Shown here: positions 5,059 to 5,190 of the stretch, piece by piece | How positions within the stretch are numbered: position 1 is the first letter of the stretch | How the letters are laid out: each line of letters begins with the position of its first letter | Assembly: GCA_964396535.1 (NCBI GenBank) | Contig: CAYNFT010000120.1 | Location: 1 to 5,190 of the forward strand | Direction: 5' to 3' | Source: CAYNFT01 sp964396535 | Lineage (GTDB): Bacteria > Chloroflexota > Dehalococcoidia > Dehalococcoidales > UBA2162 | Length of the DNA stretch: 5,190 bases | Notes under the pieces: generated by a model | Databases searched by the model: none | The model's input: only the letters and a program-made list of their open reading frames with translations | What the model was told of the DNA's origin: nothing | Made by a program: the position numbers and the translations under genes

Positions 5059-5190
5059 TCAGATTTTCAATTTTCGCCTACGGCGCTTGAGAAAATATAG
5101 GTATAGTAAGCCAGCCCCGACAGCCCCTGTTATTATTACAGGTATAACATATAATGGTAGATTAGATTCACGTATCTGGTTTACGTTACT
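5059..5190 (-). CDS. C-terminal end of a membrane-anchored protein (5' partial)
   Basis: The minus-strand frame is open from the right window edge for 43 codons and ends in TGA at 5061-5059. The peptide contains a single hydrophobic helix (LPLYVIPVIITGAVGAGLLYLYFL) followed by a strongly basic tail, KRRRRKLKI. This is the pattern of a C-terminal membrane anchor with the bulk of the protein outside the cell, like the end of the cohesin protein at 1943-3460. The rest of the protein lies beyond the window, so its function cannot be read. A surface or exported protein is likely. The stop is 134 bases upstream of the small membrane protein gene on the same strand; no clear terminator hairpin was seen between them. 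Confidence 0.75.
   Translation of the reverse strand, partial: SNVNQIRESNLPLYVIPVIITGAVGAGLLYLYFLKRRRRKLKI

Overview
The window is a stretch of bacterial-type DNA dominated by cell-surface and membrane proteins. The best guess for the host is an uncultured member of the Chloroflexota (Dehalococcoidia-like), with an archaeon as the alternative. The surface proteins carry cohesin, dockerin, He_PIG-type Ig, LamG and CARDB-like modules and are held by a C-terminal membrane helix plus a basic tail, with no LPXTG or S-layer anchor. A DUF1616 protein is also present. These traits are shared by Dehalococcoidia and several archaea. A consensus sigma-70-type promoter (TTGACA-17-TATATT) and a hairpin-plus-T-tract terminator favour a bacterium. 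The lineage is inferred from domain style, not from a marker gene.

Positions 1-1905 (+) hold the C-terminal 634 residues of a large secreted modular protein: two nearly identical He_PIG-type Ig repeats, an Ig-like domain split by a LamG (concanavalin A-like) domain, a third He_PIG repeat, and a C-terminal type I dockerin. It begins upstream of the window. About 40 bases downstream, on the same strand, lies a membrane-anchored protein (1943-3460) with a signal peptide, one cohesin domain, a beta-rich domain, a CARDB-like domain and a C-terminal transmembrane anchor. A dockerin gene directly followed by a cohesin gene suggests a two-component surface complex: the cohesin protein would be the membrane-bound receptor that docks the LamG protein. 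A rho-independent terminator at 3477-3507 closes the unit.

Positions 3508-3770 are a non-coding leader with a possible promoter, a GC-rich segment that can fold into two mutually exclusive hairpin arrangements, and a possible 22-codon upstream reading frame ending one base before the next gene. That gene (3771-4664, +) encodes a five-helix DUF1616 membrane protein with an extracytoplasmic beta domain.

The right end is on the minus strand. A 67-residue two-helix membrane protein (4721-4924) has a near-consensus promoter and a Shine-Dalgarno sequence, and converges on the DUF1616 gene. Beyond it, 5059-5190 is the C-terminal 43 residues of another membrane-anchored protein that continues past the window edge.

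The most notable content is the adjacent dockerin/cohesin pair in a setting without visible cellulase or other catalytic domains, the structured leader before the DUF1616 gene, and the well-supported small membrane protein.
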